Assembly: GCA_014879945.1 (NCBI GenBank)
Contig: JACSRE010000278.1
Coordinates: forward strand, 1 to 39,308
DNA: 39,308 nucleotides
Reading direction: 5' to 3'
Source: Myxococcus sp.
GTDB taxonomy: Bacteria > Myxococcota > Myxococcia > Myxococcales > Myxococcaceae
Shown here one piece after another: positions 1-6,934 of the stretch; the first letter of the stretch is position 1, and each line of letters starts with the position of its first letter. Made by a program: the position numbers and the translations under genes. Below the pieces are notes generated by a model. The model saw only the letters and a program-made list of their open reading frames with translations. It was not told where the DNA came from and made no database searches.

Positions 1-44
1 CACTCTCTCCGTCGTCGGCAGCGTCAGATGTGTATAAGAGACAG
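1..44 (+). other. Illumina Nextera adapter remnant (non-genomic)
   Basis: Bases 1-3 (CAC) match the end of the P5 flow-cell sequence. Bases 4-11 (TCTCTCCG) match an 8-base i5 index that I recall as Nextera XT S511. Bases 12-44 match the Nextera read-1 transposase adapter, whose last 19 bases (26-44) are the Tn5 mosaic end. The three parts sit in library order, which makes chance very unlikely. Genomic sequence can only begin at base 45. This is untrimmed library sequence at a contig end, not a natural transposon end. Confidence 0.96.
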
Positions 45-52
45 AAGCAGTT

Positions 53-78
53 GATCAGCCTCTTCGATCAGCCTCTTC
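53..78 (+). repeat. 13-bp perfect tandem duplication
   Basis: GATCAGCCTCTTC occurs at 53-65 and again at 66-78 with no spacer, eight bases after the adapter junction. The extra copy shifts the frame. With only one copy, the TTG at 51 would run in frame into a hydrophobic leader (ISLFVLLSTSFAVAA) and the protein that follows. With two copies that TTG is out of frame. Either the duplication is a read or assembly artefact at the adapter-bearing end, or the gene is truly damaged here. Confidence 0.85.
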
Positions 79-648
79 GTTCTTCTCTCCACCTCGTTCG
101 CCGTCGCAGCGCCGCGGGTCGTGGTTCAGCCGATGAGCGCGTCGGTGCCCTTGCCAGGTGCCGCGAACGCCGCGCTGCAGACGGTGGTGGCGAGCCTGGC
201 GGTGGAGCTGCCCTCGACGTTCGAGGTTGACGACGCGCTGCTGCCGTTGCCCACGAAGTCGTGCGGCCTCGAGCCGACGTGCCTGGCCGAGCTGGCGAAG
301 GCGACGCGCTGCGGGTGGTCGCTGGCCGTCTGGGTGACGGCGGTGGACGCGGGGTTCGAGCTGACGGCGTTGGTGGTGTCGGCCGAGAAGACCATCGTGC
401 GTCGCGGCGGGCCGGTGGCGCTGTCGGCGCTCCCGACGACCGAGCTGGGCTGGACCGAGGTGGTCCGCCAGTTGACCGGCTCGCTCGCCCTCGAGACCCT
501 CGGCACCGAGGCGCCTGCCCCGCTCGTCGCCGAAGCGAAGCCGGCAGAGAAGCCCGCGGAGAAGCCGGTCGAGGGCCCGGTGGGGCTTCCGACGGCGGTG
601 AGGCCACCCGCCCCATCGACGCCGACGACCCCGACGCCGGGGTGGTGA
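55..648 (+). CDS. Secreted hypothetical protein, 5'-partial, probably frameshifted near its 3' end
   Basis: No family is recognised. The frame opens at base 55 after a stop at 52-54 and reads a hydrophobic leader ending FAVAA-P, which looks like a Sec signal peptide. The first usable start codon in the current sequence is GTG 121, which lies after that leader, so the real start is probably lost or displaced by the 13-bp duplication. The mature part has paired cysteines (SCGLEPTC and TRCGW) and a Lys/Pro/Glu-rich linker. Around base 600 the current frame turns into a Pro/Thr tail that stops at 648. The next frame reads an acidic Asp-Ala-Gly-rich tail to a TGA at 699-701, the type of tail common in myxobacterial secreted proteins. 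A one-base loss near 590-605 is therefore likely. Not recognised as any enzyme. Confidence 0.55.
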   Translation, partial: SASSISLFVLLSTSFAVAAPRVVVQPMSASVPLPGAANAALQTVVASLAVELPSTFEVDDALLPLPTKSCGLEPTCLAELAKATRCGWSLAVWVTAVDAGFELTALVVSAEKTIVRRGGPVALSALPTTELGWTEVVRQLTGSLALETLGTEAPAPLVAEAKPAEKPAEKPVEGPVGLPTAVRPPAPSTPTTPTPGW

Positions 649-714
649 CCGACGCGGGCAGCGAGCCCGTCGCCGACGCCGGCGACAACGGCAGGCCCTG
701 ACGGCCGGGCACGG

Positions 715-1024
715 GTGGCCCCTCGTTCCCGACCGCGCACGAACCGACGCTTCGTGGCATCGTCGCGCTCCTCCTCGTCGTCGCTCCCGTCGGCTTGGTG
801 GGCTCCAACTCGCGGCCCGAACCCGAGAAGACGTGCTGGTGAAGCTGAACGCGCGCTGCGGCGTCGACCTCGGCCGCTACGACGTCGAGTCGCTCAAGGC
901 GAACAACAAGGACCTCGGGTGGGACCAGACCGGCGGCGACCGCGAGTGCAACGAGCCGCTGCGCTACCGCTGGGCCCTTTGGGCGGCGTTCGAGGCAGAT
1001 GGCTCGCGCAAGCTGAAGCGTTAG
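715..1024 (+). pseudogene. Small membrane-anchored hypothetical protein, broken by frame changes
   Basis: No family is recognised. Three consecutive frames each give a believable piece. GTG 715 starts a basic stretch (APRSRPRTNRR). A second frame around 750-830 gives a hydrophobic helix (GIVALLLVVAPVGLV) and then PEPEKTCW before a TGA at 838-840. A third frame from about 833 gives a soluble domain (KLNARCGVDLGRYDVES and following) that ends at a stop at 1022-1024. Joined, they describe a short protein with a positively charged N-terminus, one membrane anchor and a roughly 60-residue exported domain. Two single-base errors or mutations are needed to join them. Given the adapter at the same contig end, sequence error is as likely as real decay. 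The last piece ends 10 bases before the CoA-transferase gene. Confidence 0.45.
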
Positions 1025-1034
1025 AAGCCGGCCC

Positions 1035-2327
1035 ATGAACACCTCATGGAAGAGCCGCGCCGTCAGCGCAGACGACGCGGTGAAGGTCATCAAGAGCGGC
1101 GACAAGGTCTTCGTCCACGGCGCGTCGGCGACGCCGTCACCGTTGCTCGAGGCGCTGTGCCGGCGCACCGACCTCGAAGACGTCACGCTCTACCATCTGC
1201 ACACCGCGGGGCCGTGCGGCTTCGTCGACCCCCAGCACGCCGGCCGCTTCTTCTCGGTGTCGCTCTTCACCGGCGGGGCGCTGCGCGGCCCCATCGCCGA
1301 GGGGCGGGCCGACTTCATGCCCATCTTCCTCTCCGACATTCCGTCGTTGTTCGTCTCGGGCTCCATTCCGCTCGACGTGGCGCTGGTGCAACTGTCGGAG
1401 CCGAACGCGCACCTCGACTGCACGCTGGGCACCTCGGTCGACACCGCGCTGGCGGCCGCCTGGCACGCGAAGGCCGTGGTGGCCGAGGTGAACGCCCAGA
1501 TGCCGCGCACCCTGGGCAACTCGGTGCTGCCGCTCGAGCGGGTGACGGCCTTCACCGTGACGGACCGGCCGCTCGTCGAGCACCCGCCTGGAGAGACGAG
1601 CGCCGTCGAGGCCAGCATCGGAGAGCGCATCGCCGAGCTCGTCGACGACGGGAGCTGCCTGCAGATGGGCATCGGCGCCATCCCCGACGCGGTGCTGGCG
1701 CGCCTGGGCAACAAGCACGACCTGGGAATCCACACCGAGATGTTCTCTGACGGGCTGATTTCCCTCGTCGAGGGCGGCGTCATCACCAACCGGAACAAGA
1801 AGGTGCACGCGGGCCGCAGCGTGGTGTCCTTCGTCACCGGTACACGAAGGCTCTTCGACTTCGTCAACGACAACCAGCAGGTGGAGTTCCACCCCTGCGA
1901 CCGCACCAACGACACCGCCCTCATCGCGAAGAACGAGAAGGTGGTCGCCATCAACTCGGCCATCGAGGTCGACCTCTCGGGCCAGGTGTGCGCCGACTCG
2001 ATGGGGCACCGCATCTACTCGGGCATCGGCGGCCAGATGGACTTCATTCGCGGGGCGGCGCGCTCGGCCAACGGCAAGCCCATCATCGCGCTGCCGTCGA
2101 CCGCGGCGGGCGGGAAGGTGAGCCGCATCGTGATGCAGCTCAAAGACGGCGCGGGCGTCGTCACCACGCGCGGGCACACCCACTGGGTGGTGACGGAGTA
2201 CGGCGCGGTCAACCTGCACGGCAAGACGCTGCGGCAGCGGGCTGAGCTGCTCATCTCCATCGCGCACCCCGACTTCCGCGCTGAGCTGACGCGGGACTTC
2301 GCGCGGGTGCGCCACGTCGCCCTCTGA
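1035..2327 (+). CDS. Acetyl-CoA hydrolase/CoA-transferase family protein (4-hydroxybutyrate CoA-transferase-like)
   Basis: A 430-residue protein of the acetyl-CoA hydrolase/transferase family, which moves CoA between short-chain acids or hydrolyses acyl-CoA through a glutamyl-CoA thioester. The N-terminal half has the FVHGASATPSPLLEAL nucleotide-fold segment. The middle has GIGAIPDAV followed by HTEMFSDG; Glu235 in HTEMF aligns by motif with the catalytic glutamate of 4-hydroxybutyrate CoA-transferases. The C-terminal half has YSGIGGQMDFIRGA and a GHTHWVVTEYGAVNL segment typical of the family. Length is normal. ATG 1035 is the first start that keeps the conserved N-terminus; its ribosome binding site is weak. 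Exact substrate (acetate, butyrate, 4-hydroxybutyrate or propionate) cannot be read from the sequence. It stands alone, convergent with the next gene across about 277 bases in which I see no gene. Confidence 0.88.
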   Translation: MNTSWKSRAVSADDAVKVIKSGDKVFVHGASATPSPLLEALCRRTDLEDVTLYHLHTAGPCGFVDPQHAGRFFSVSLFTGGALRGPIAEGRADFMPIFLSDIPSLFVSGSIPLDVALVQLSEPNAHLDCTLGTSVDTALAAAWHAKAVVAEVNAQMPRTLGNSVLPLERVTAFTVTDRPLVEHPPGETSAVEASIGERIAELVDDGSCLQMGIGAIPDAVLARLGNKHDLGIHTEMFSDGLISLVEGGVITNRNKKVHAGRSVVSFVTGTRRLFDFVNDNQQVEFHPCDRTNDTALIAKNEKVVAINSAIEVDLSGQVCADSMGHRIYSGIGGQMDFIRGAARSANGKPIIALPSTAAGGKVSRIVMQLKDGAGVVTTRGHTHWVVTEYGAVNLHGKTLRQRAELLISIAHPDFRAELTRDFARVRHVAL

Positions 2328-2604
2328 GGAAAGACGTCTGTGCTCGGAGGATGGGGCCTCGCCCTCGTCCACCATCTGGCGCGACATGGGGCGCATGCGC
2401 AGGCGCCGTGGCCGATGCCTCAGATCTGGGCTCCTCCTCGACATCGCGGTGGTGTTGGCCTCCGCCGTCGGCCGCGCGCGCCGGTGCGCGGCTGCGGTGC
2501 GTGACAGGGCCTGGGTGAAGCTGCCTCGTGCGCCACGACCGGGAAACGAGGCCAGCCGACGACGCGAAGCGCACGCCGGTGCGCAGCTGCGCAGGTTGCC
2601 TGCC

Positions 2605-3564
2605 TCAGCGGATGACGGCCTCGAGCGCCGCCGGGCCAGGCAGCACGCGGTCGAGCACACCCTTGCGGTACACCAGCAGCAGCGGCAGCGGCAGGCTGCC
2701 CGAGGTCGAGAGCGCGTCGGCCACCTCGTGCGGCAGCGGCGCCACGGGCCACGAGATGCCCAGCGACTTCGCCGCAAGCGTGAGCGCCTCGCCCTCGTGC
2801 AGGCCCAGGCTGACGAGCTGCACCTTCGCCTCGAGGGCCTTCAGCGCGGGCACCTCGGCTGCGCACGGCTTGCAGCCCTCGAGGAACAGCTGCACCACGG
2901 TGACGTCGCGCGTCGGCGTCAGCCCCAGCGCCTCGAGCGTCGAGGGGAACGGCCTGGGCGGCTCGCGCGCCTTGTCCTGGAACACCGAGACCACTTCGAC
3001 CGCGCCGTGCTCGTGGAGCCGCACCCGTCGCCCGGCCTTCACCTCGGCGCGGGTGCGCGCGCCCGAGCGCCACCGCACCTCGAGCGAGGCCGCAGCGCGC
3101 GCGCCCAGGCCCACGTGCACCACCGGGTCGACGCCGCTGGCGAAGCCCCGCGCCAGCACCACGGGGAACGCGCGGCCCGCCTCGTACACCACCGCGCCTT
3201 CGCCTTCGGTGCTGCCGCCATCGGGCGCCAGCACCACCTCGACCGCGTTCCCGCCTTCGCCCTGGTTCTCGAACAGCTGCAGCTTCGGCGCGGCGCGGTT
3301 GCGCATCAGCAGGTCGAGGTCTCCGTCACCGTCGAGGTCGGCCGACACCAGGCTGCGCCCATCGGCCCGCGAGTCGAAGCCCTCGGCGAACGCGCACTCG
3401 GTCGCGACGCCCCCGTCAGGGTTTCCACGCCAGAGCTTCTTGGGCTCCCAGCCAGAGAACGACATCATCGCGTCGGCGCTGGTGGGCACCGACGCCGTGC
3501 GGGGGAAGGCCTCGCCGCGCGCTGCCGAGGTTGTCTGCGCCACGACCTGGCGCCAATAGACGCT
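2605..3564 (-). CDS. C-terminal part of FG-GAP/UnbV/thioredoxin-like protein, separated from its N-terminus by an in-frame TGA
   Basis: This is the second half of the gene at 3565-5049, in the same frame. After the TGA at 3567-3565 the reading goes straight on as SVYWRQVVAQTTSAARGEAF, matching the W-R-Q-V segment seen in FG-GAP/UnbV proteins. The first internal start, GTG at 3543, sits inside that segment, so independent translation is doubtful. It holds another calcium-loop repeat (DLDGDGDLDL), then an ASPIC/UnbV domain (VVHVGLG then LEVRWRSGARTRAEV), then a thioredoxin-like domain with a CxxC pair (GCKPC, Cys726 and Cys729 if numbered through the stop) and a cis-Pro-like LPLPLLLVY segment. 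Without readthrough this part would lack a signal peptide and could not reach the periplasm. Confidence 0.7.
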   Translation of the reverse strand, partial: SVYWRQVVAQTTSAARGEAFPRTASVPTSADAMMSFSGWEPKKLWRGNPDGGVATECAFAEGFDSRADGRSLVSADLDGDGDLDLLMRNRAAPKLQLFENQGEGGNAVEVVLAPDGGSTEGEGAVVYEAGRAFPVVLARGFASGVDPVVHVGLGARAAASLEVRWRSGARTRAEVKAGRRVRLHEHGAVEVVSVFQDKAREPPRPFPSTLEALGLTPTRDVTVVQLFLEGCKPCAAEVPALKALEAKVQLVSLGLHEGEALTLAAKSLGISWPVAPLPHEVADALSTSGSLPLPLLLVYRKGVLDRVLPGPAALEAVIR

Positions 3565-5049
3565 TCATAAGTCTCGTCTGTTCGGCCTGCTGAGGTATCC
3601 GTTGGCCACCGCCACCTCGAGCTGGCCGTCGTCGTCGAGGTCCGTCATCAGGTTCGCGAACGCCCACAGCCCCCGGTTGACGCCGCGCGCGACCGCCACC
3701 TCGGAGAAGCCGCCGTCACGCGCGAGGTACATCGAGTTGCCCTGGGCGAACTTGGCCAGCCGCCCCTTGAGGGCCGGCGTCACCCTGGCCGCCGCGATGA
3801 TGCGGGTGCCGGCCTTCGAGAACATGTTGCTCACCGAGAGGTCGAGCGCGCCGTCGCCGTCGAAGTCGCCGAGGTCGGCGCTCATGCCATTGCCCGGGTC
3901 GTCGAGCCCGGCCGCGGTCGCCTCGTTCTGCACGCCGCCATCAGGGAGGAAGACGTAGAGGTCGTTCGTGCCGAAGTCGTTGGCGAGGTACAGCTGCGGG
4001 CTGCCCCGGCCCAGCAGGTCGCCCGCGACGCCGGCCAGCGTCCACCTCGGCGTGAGGGCGCGCGCCGGGAGCGCCCAGGGGAGGAAGCTGACGCCGGGCC
4101 CACCGCGCACGAAGACGGGCCGGTCGCCGTCGCGCGCCTCGAGCATGTCCCAGGGGAAGCCGGCCCCGAGGTCGTAGGGGAGGAAGGCGACGTCGAGGTC
4201 TCCATCGCCGTCGAAGTCGGCCGGCACCGCGCTCACGAAGTTCCCACGCACGCGCGTCGGCAGCGGCGCCGGCGTGAAGGTGTCGCCGTCGTTGCGCAGC
4301 ACCACCGGCGTCACCTGCGGGTAGCCGGTGAGGAGCAGGTCGACGTCGCCGTCGCCGTCGAAGTCTCCCCCCGTCACCGAGGTGGCCAGCACCGCTCTGG
4401 GGAAGCGGTAGAGCGTCGAGCGCGCGTAGCGCAGGGGCGACGCCGAGCGCCGGTCGAAGCGCACCACCTCGTTGGCGTCGACGGTGAAGAGCTCCGGCAC
4501 GCCGTCGTTGGTGACGTCGCGCACGGTGAGGCCTCCGGCCAGCAGCTCGGCCTCGGTGCGCCGCGGCACCTGGAGCTCCGGCAGCGAGAGCCCGGCTTCT
4601 TCTGCGCGCTCGAGGAAGCGTGGGGTGGCGCGAGCGACGGTCTCGCGCCAGGTGTCGGCCCATGACGAGATGGCGAAGGGCCCCACGCGCTGGAGCACGA
4701 CGTCGGCCTCGCCGCGCAGCGACGCGCGCGCGCCCGCCGCCCGCCGCCCTTCGACCTCCCACAGCACGTGAGCGCGCTGCTGCCCCTTCACCGCCGGCTC
4801 GAGCTTCAGCGCGCGCAGGGAGCACGAGGTCGCCCACGGCAGGTCGGTGATGGGCAGCGGGCCCTCGCGGTGGCCCGCCTTCACCGCGCCGCAGAGGGCG
4901 TCGAACTGCGCCTCGACGCGGTCGTTGTCGGCCTCGAGCGCGTTGAGCGCGGCCACCGGGTCGGCGGCCAGCGCCAGGCGCGTGGAGAAGAGGAGGAGCA
5001 GCACGGCCGCGCGCATGGCGCTGCGCAGCTTACGTCGGCGCGGCGTCAC
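3565..5049 (-). CDS. FG-GAP repeat protein, N-terminal part of a gene cut by an in-frame stop
   Basis: An exported protein with a predicted signal peptide (RAAVLLLLFSTRLALAA) and FG-GAP/VCBS calcium-binding repeats of a beta-propeller: DFDGDGDVDL, DFDGDGDLDV, DFDGDGALDL and DLDDDGQLEV. It ends at TGA 3567-3565, directly after VANGYLSRPNRRDL, a point where family members normally continue. The downstream frame is unbroken to 2605, so the ancestral protein was about 814 residues. Start: GTG 5049 overlaps the stop of the upstream lipoprotein gene (GTGA), while ATG 5016 is nearer the signal peptide; either works. The gene is probably co-transcribed with that lipoprotein. Codons around the stop (AGA, CGA, TTA, TGA, TAT) are rare for this genome. 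Function is unknown; such proteins are usually surface or periplasmic. Confidence 0.75.
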   Translation of the reverse strand: MTPRRRKLRSAMRAAVLLLLFSTRLALAADPVAALNALEADNDRVEAQFDALCGAVKAGHREGPLPITDLPWATSCSLRALKLEPAVKGQQRAHVLWEVEGRRAAGARASLRGEADVVLQRVGPFAISSWADTWRETVARATPRFLERAEEAGLSLPELQVPRRTEAELLAGGLTVRDVTNDGVPELFTVDANEVVRFDRRSASPLRYARSTLYRFPRAVLATSVTGGDFDGDGDVDLLLTGYPQVTPVVLRNDGDTFTPAPLPTRVRGNFVSAVPADFDGDGDLDVAFLPYDLGAGFPWDMLEARDGDRPVFVRGGPGVSFLPWALPARALTPRWTLAGVAGDLLGRGSPQLYLANDFGTNDLYVFLPDGGVQNEATAAGLDDPGNGMSADLGDFDGDGALDLSVSNMFSKAGTRIIAAARVTPALKGRLAKFAQGNSMYLARDGGFSEVAVARGVNRGLWAFANLMTDLDDDGQLEVAVANGYLSRPNRRDL

Positions 5050-5975
5050 ATGCGGGTCAGCGTGAAGGTGATGCTGGTGAGGGCCGAGATGGGGCCGCGC
5101 GTCACCGTGCCCGCCATCAGCGTCGCCGACGTCAGCACCACCGTCGTCTTGGGGGCGATGAGGTCGTCGGCGCCGCCGAGGACCCCGTCAGAGTCGTAGA
5201 CCGAGAAGGCGAAGCCAGCGCTCATCAGCGCGGCCGCCGTCATCGTGCACTCACCGCTCGTCCACGTCGGGGTGTACGAGTTGTCGACGGTGCTGGTGGA
5301 GGCGGTGACGCTGCTGCTGGTGGCCGGGCAGTAGACGTTGACGAACGGGTCCGGGTCGCCGCCGAAGGAGTCCCAGCTGGAGCCGCCAATCTTCGTCGCC
5401 GCGACGCGCGCCGAGGTGGGCCGCACCCGCCACATCGACTGCGGGTCGATGCCGCACGCCTGGTTGGTGCAGGACTCGTTCATCATGCACGTCAAGCAGG
5501 CGTCGCCGTTGGTGCCGCAGGCCAGCGGTTGCGTGCCGGGCTGGCAGGTGCCGTTGAGGCAGCAGCCGCTCGGGCACGAGGTGGGCGTGCAGCCAGCCGT
5601 GCCGCCGCCGCTCGAGCCACCACCGGCCGAGCCACCGCCTGAGACGCTCCCGCCGGCCGCGTTGCCGCCCGCGCTTCCACCTGCGAGGGCGCTCCCGCCG
5701 GCCGTGCTGCCGCCCGCGCTTCCGCCGCCCGCGCTTCCACCTGCGAAGGCGCTCCCGCCGGCCGTGCTGCCGCCCGCGGAGGCGCTCCCGCCCGCGGTGT
5801 TGCCTCCGCCAGTCGCCGCACCACCCGCGGTGCCTCCGCCAGTCGCCGCGCCACCGCCACCCGTGGGGCCGCCGTCGACCCGCGCGGTCCCGCCGCCGCC
5901 TGTGCCTCCAGTCATCAACTGAGCGCTGCCACAGCCGACGAAGACGAGCGCGAGGAGGAGCGAAGGCGTACGCAT
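5046..5975 (-). CDS. Repeat-rich lipoprotein with cysteine-rich segment and C2-like domain
   Basis: A 309-residue predicted lipoprotein. ATG 5975 gives MRTPSLLLALVFVGCGS with a lipobox cysteine at 15; longer starts upstream put non-signal sequence ahead of it and were rejected. A long Gly/Ala/Ser/Thr linker follows (TAGGS- and GSAGG-type repeats, DNA 5595-5905), then a cysteine-rich segment of about 45 residues containing SCPSGCCLNGTC and CLTCMMNESC. The C-terminal 130 residues resemble a C2-type beta-sandwich, with WDSFGGDPDPFVNVYC, a TPTW strand and FSVYDSDGVLGGADDLIAP. This architecture is common in myxobacterial secreted proteins, and its biological role is unknown. The stop overlaps the start of the FG-GAP gene by four bases, which suggests an operon of two exported proteins. 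Confidence 0.72.
   Translation of the reverse strand: MRTPSLLLALVFVGCGSAQLMTGGTGGGGTARVDGGPTGGGGAATGGGTAGGAATGGGNTAGGSASAGGSTAGGSAFAGGSAGGGSAGGSTAGGSALAGGSAGGNAAGGSVSGGGSAGGGSSGGGTAGCTPTSCPSGCCLNGTCQPGTQPLACGTNGDACLTCMMNESCTNQACGIDPQSMWRVRPTSARVAATKIGGSSWDSFGGDPDPFVNVYCPATSSSVTASTSTVDNSYTPTWTSGECTMTAAALMSAGFAFSVYDSDGVLGGADDLIAPKTTVVLTSATLMAGTVTRGPISALTSITFTLTRM
5595..5905 (-). repeat. Low-complexity Gly/Ala/Ser-coding repeat, including a 60-bp tandem duplication
   Basis: Within the lipoprotein gene the linker is built from short GC-rich codon repeats. Two neighbouring 60-bp units start at 5668 and 5728 and are nearly identical over their first 50 or so bases, with one G/A difference. A further 30-bp period repeat lies near 5801-5850. 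The repeat length is a multiple of three, so copy number changes lengthen or shorten the linker without breaking the frame. Confidence 0.8.
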
Positions 5976-6015
5976 GACTGACTGCCTACACCGCGTCGGC
6001 CGGTCGCCACCAGAC

Positions 6016-6050
6016 GCCGGTGCGCTTTGTGCCGGTGCGCTTTGGCGCAC
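6016..6050. promoter_or_regulatory. Tandem 14-bp repeat with hairpin in divergent promoter region
   Basis: GCCGGTGCGCTTTG occurs at 6016-6029 and 6031-6044. The second copy overlaps a perfect inverted repeat, GTGCGC-TTTG-GCGCAC (6035-6050). The element lies between the start of the minus-strand lipoprotein gene (5975) and the plus-strand metallopeptidase gene (6170). A binding site for a regulator of one or both genes is plausible. No protein can be named. Confidence 0.4.
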
Positions 6051-6169
6051 GGCGAGAACAACTTCACCCACCTCGGCGGTGGCCCCTGGTGTGCTCACGG
6101 CTGGCAATCGCTCCAGGCGCGGCCCGTTCCGCTGCGGTGACAAAGGAGGCTGTCTCGCTGAACGCACGG

Positions 6170-6928
6170 ATGAACACCTCGGTGACGGTCCTGCTCGTCC
6201 TCTTGGCGGCGGGGTGCCACAGGCGCGTCGCTCCAGCTCCGGCCCCGCGGCGCCTGGTTCGGCTGGAGCTCCCTGCGTCGCTGGAGCCCGAACGTCAGGC
6301 CTACACGAGCGCGCTCGAGGCCGCGCGGAGCCATGTCGTCGCGTGGTTCGACGCCCAGGGCCTCCGCCTCGATGACCGCGAGCTCATCGACGCGGCGGTG
6401 GTGTTCGCTGACGTCGCCGACGCGAGGCGTCGCCTGGCGAAGCACTTCTCGGTCACCGAAGACCAGATTCCTGACGGGTTCAGCGGCACCGTCGACGGCA
6501 AGACGCTCTTCCTCGTGCCGCGGGCGGCCTATGAGCGCACCTGGGCGCGGCTCTACCCGGAGCACCCGTGGTCGAGCGGCGCGTACCAGCAGCTGATGGC
6601 GCACGAGCTCGCGCACCGGGCACACGCCCTCGAGGCGGTGAAGCGCGCTGGCTCCGAGGAGGGCATGGGGCCGCGGTGGTTCTTCGAGGGCCTCGCCATC
6701 ACCTGCGCCGGTCAGTTCGCCGAGCGTCCGCTCCCTTCCCTGGCGCGCGCCCCCTTCGAGGCCCTGGTGACGAGCGACGCGACGCAGGTGCTCAGCTATC
6801 CGCTCTACGGCCAGATGTTCACGTCCGTCGCCGAGCGCCGCCCTGTGCGCTGGCTGGTCGAGCACGCCGGCCGAGGGGACTTCGCGGCGCGGCTGGCGGC
6901 GGCGCTGCCTCCCGCCCCCGCGCCCTGA
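6170..6928 (+). CDS. HExxH zinc metallopeptidase-like lipoprotein
   Basis: A 252-residue predicted lipoprotein. ATG 6170 gives MNTSVTVLLVLLAAGCHRR with lipobox cysteine 16. An open frame extends back to 6020, but that extension has no signal peptide and reads like non-coding sequence. The motif MAHELAHRAHAL holds the zinc-binding HELAH (145-149). WFFEGLA follows 24 residues later with Glu173 as the likely third ligand, the arrangement of gluzincin peptidases (peptidase MA-like clan). It probably acts at the outer or inner membrane on the periplasmic or surface side; the substrate is unknown. A good Shine-Dalgarno-like AAAGGAGG sits 20 bases before the ATG, farther than usual, so a slightly earlier start (GTG near 6139) cannot be excluded. 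Confidence 0.75.
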   Translation: MNTSVTVLLVLLAAGCHRRVAPAPAPRRLVRLELPASLEPERQAYTSALEAARSHVVAWFDAQGLRLDDRELIDAAVVFADVADARRRLAKHFSVTEDQIPDGFSGTVDGKTLFLVPRAAYERTWARLYPEHPWSSGAYQQLMAHELAHRAHALEAVKRAGSEEGMGPRWFFEGLAITCAGQFAERPLPSLARAPFEALVTSDATQVLSYPLYGQMFTSVAERRPVRWLVEHAGRGDFAARLAAALPPAPAP

Positions 6929-6934
6929 GGCGCT

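Noticed and set aside
26-44. Tn5 mosaic end resembling a natural transposon terminus
   Set aside because: It is part of the Nextera read-1 adapter, preceded by index and P5 bases; no transposase gene or second end is present.
2328-2604. Small genes or RNA in the gap between the CoA-transferase and FG-GAP genes
   Set aside because: Short open frames here have no start signal, no conserved motif and no clear RNA fold; I see nothing I can support.
1137-2777. Long minus-strand open frame (546 codons) opposite the CoA-transferase
   Set aside because: His/Arg/Val/Glu-rich shadow of a clear plus-strand enzyme; no conserved motif.
3565-3567. In-frame TGA as a selenocysteine codon
   Set aside because: The position (RRDL-x-SVYWRQ) is a propeller loop with no redox role, the CxxC pair lies 230 residues later, and I see no clear selenocysteine insertion hairpin just downstream.
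5640-5860. CRISPR-like array of short repeats
   Set aside because: Repeats are codon-level, of uneven spacing, without unique spacers, and lie inside a protein gene.
5338-5922. Plus-strand proline-rich (PPALPPA-type) collagen-like protein
   Set aside because: It is the reverse complement of the Gly/Ala/Ser linker of the minus-strand lipoprotein, which has a signal peptide and conserved C-terminal domain.
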